Origin: Segatella salivae DSM 15606
GTDB taxonomy: Bacteria > Bacteroidota > Bacteroidia > Bacteroidales > Bacteroidaceae
Direction: 5' to 3'
DNA length: 40,826 bases
Assembly (NCBI RefSeq): GCF_000185845.1
Contig: NZ_GL629647.1
Location: forward strand, 128,399-169,224
The position numbers and the translations under genes were made by a program. How positions within the stretch are numbered: the first letter of the stretch is position 1; each line of letters begins with the position of its first letter. The notes beneath the pieces are model-generated. The model had not been told where the DNA came from, did not search any database, and saw only the letters and a list, made by a program, of their open reading frames with translations. This document shows, piece after piece, positions 39,896-40,826 of the stretch.

Positions 39896-40826
39896 TTAGA
39901 ATTTAGATTTGATTATCGTGTTGTCGTTTTTAATATCTTCCAACGAGATTCCTAAGCAGTGACAGAAGATAGCTTCGCGTGCATAAAGTCCATTGCGCGC
40001 TTGTTGTATATAATATGCATGTGAGTCATCATCCACATCATAAGCAATTTCGTTAACTCTCGGAAGTGGATGCAATATGCGCATATTCGCTTTGGCATGC
40101 TTCAGCATTTCTGCTTTTAGAATATAGACATTCTTGACATGTTCGTATTCCATTAAGTCTGAAAATCTTTCTTTCTGAACGCGAGTCATATATAATATGT
40201 CTGCTTCGGCAATGATTTCATCCGTAAATTCAGTATGTTCTTCATACTTGATTCCATTCTCCTTGCAATAGAGTTTATATTCTTGCGGCATGGCAAGTTC
40301 CTTTGGTGCAATGAAATGGAAGGTTGGATTGAAATGGCGCATGGCCATAATCAGCGAGTGAACTGTACGACCATATTTAAGATCGCCCACCAGATAGATA
40401 TTCAAATTGTCTAAAGTGCCTTGTGTTTGATAGATGGTGTAGAGATCAAGCAAACATTGTGAGGGATGCATGTGTGCACCATCTCCCGCATTGACAATTG
40501 GAACGGGGGCAACTTCAGACGCATATTGTGCAGCTCCTTCAATGTAGTGCCTCATGACAATGGTGTCTGCATAGTTGCTCACCATGAGGATGGTGTCTTT
40601 AAGTGTTTCTCCTTTTGAAACACTCGAAGCTTTTGCATCGCTAAAGCCAATCACCCTTGCACCGAGTCGGTTTGCTGCTGTTTCAAAACTAAGTCTTGTT
40701 CGAGTCGATGGTTCATAAAAAAGAGTGGCAATAACCTTTCCCTTTAATAATTCTCTGTCTGGATGTTGCTCGAACTCATGTGCCATTTGAATAAGATACA
40801 TTAAATCATCCTTATTCAAATCGGCT
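39896..40826 (-). CDS. pyrB: Aspartate carbamoyltransferase catalytic subunit (partial)
   Basis: The frame runs open off the right edge, so the N-terminus lies outside the window; a TTG at 40819 is not the start, since the codons beyond it (Ala-Asp-Leu) continue the family pattern. About 309 codons are visible, most of the usual 305-315. The carbamoyl-phosphate motif FYEPSTRTRLSFE, the HPSQCLLDLYTI site and HPLPRVNEI near the end are intact. It condenses carbamoyl phosphate with aspartate, the first committed step of pyrimidine synthesis. Operon with pyrI. Confidence 0.96.
   Translation of the reverse strand, partial: ADLNKDDLMYLIQMAHEFEQHPDRELLKGKVIATLFYEPSTRTRLSFETAANRLGARVIGFSDAKASSVSKGETLKDTILMVSNYADTIVMRHYIEGAAQYASEVAPVPIVNAGDGAHMHPSQCLLDLYTIYQTQGTLDNLNIYLVGDLKYGRTVHSLIMAMRHFNPTFHFIAPKELAMPQEYKLYCKENGIKYEEHTEFTDEIIAEADILYMTRVQKERFSDLMEYEHVKNVYILKAEMLKHAKANMRILHPLPRVNEIAYDVDDDSHAYYIQQARNGLYAREAIFCHCLGISLEDIKNDNTIIKSKF

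Noticed and set aside
40817..40819. TTG start for pyrB
   Set aside because: The frame stays open to the window edge with family-like residues before it, so the true start is outside.

Overview
The window is an ordinary-looking chromosomal segment of a Bacteroidota bacterium, most likely Prevotella or a close Prevotellaceae relative. The signs are a primary sigma factor of only 287 residues, a long NusB, the small omega-like RNA polymerase subunit, porin, BamD, DUF4293, DUF4468, DUF4491 and DUF5606 families typical of the phylum, RHS/YD-repeat fragments, the almost complete absence of Shine-Dalgarno sites, and at least nine promoters of the Bacteroidota form TTTG - 19/20 bp - TAnnTTTG. The genus is inference; the phylum is well supported.

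Layout. 1-930: an AT-rich partial ORF, a broken RHS fragment and a 41-bp repeat array, next to a tRNA-Thr/tRNA-Gly pair (1004-1076, 929-998, minus strand). 1142-8238: two minus-strand blocks: a DUF4468 protein, small membrane protein, porin, menA and HD hydrolase in a tight operon, and uvrB. 8532-10297: bamD, omega subunit and DUF4293 (plus). 10298-11123: non-coding, with decayed remains of a type I restriction R subunit. 11168-17857: nifJ (pyruvate:ferredoxin oxidoreductase, with a one-base poly-A frameshift at its start), an AAA/DUF4143-type ATPase, and an rplY-pth-S4 translation operon, all minus. 18076-21414: nusB, yajC, YbbR protein, coaE and DUF5606 (plus). 21443-24885: the accessory region, with three copies of a leader + 41-bp palindromic repeat element, an RHS fragment, an orphan RHS toxin tip with its Imm32-like immunity gene, a YtxH protein and a small lipoprotein. 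25049-28952: class A penicillin-binding protein, TPR protein, thyX (plus). 29114-31334: MaoC-like protein and phosphohexose mutase (minus). 31455-32212: DUF4491 and rlmH (plus). 32225-34257: ATP-grasp-like protein and tcdA (minus). 34867-37996: primary sigma factor, a secreted protein, then an HPr-kinase-like / S26-type peptidase / PqqD-like trio that resembles a RiPP maturation set without a visible precursor. 38073-40826: glyA, pyrI and pyrB (minus; pyrB runs off the end).

The most unusual feature is the 41-bp palindromic repeat family. Ten units at 22871-23280 and eight and a half at 24539-24885 are spaced at exactly 41 bp. The palindrome arms come in two unrelated sequences (TTCCGCG/CGCGGAA and TAGATAC/GTATCTA) on the same spacer, and the GC-rich form is always nearest the leader. 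Most arm substitutions keep G.U pairing on the plus strand, which suggests a folded RNA. Two of the arrays join directly to truncated RHS genes.
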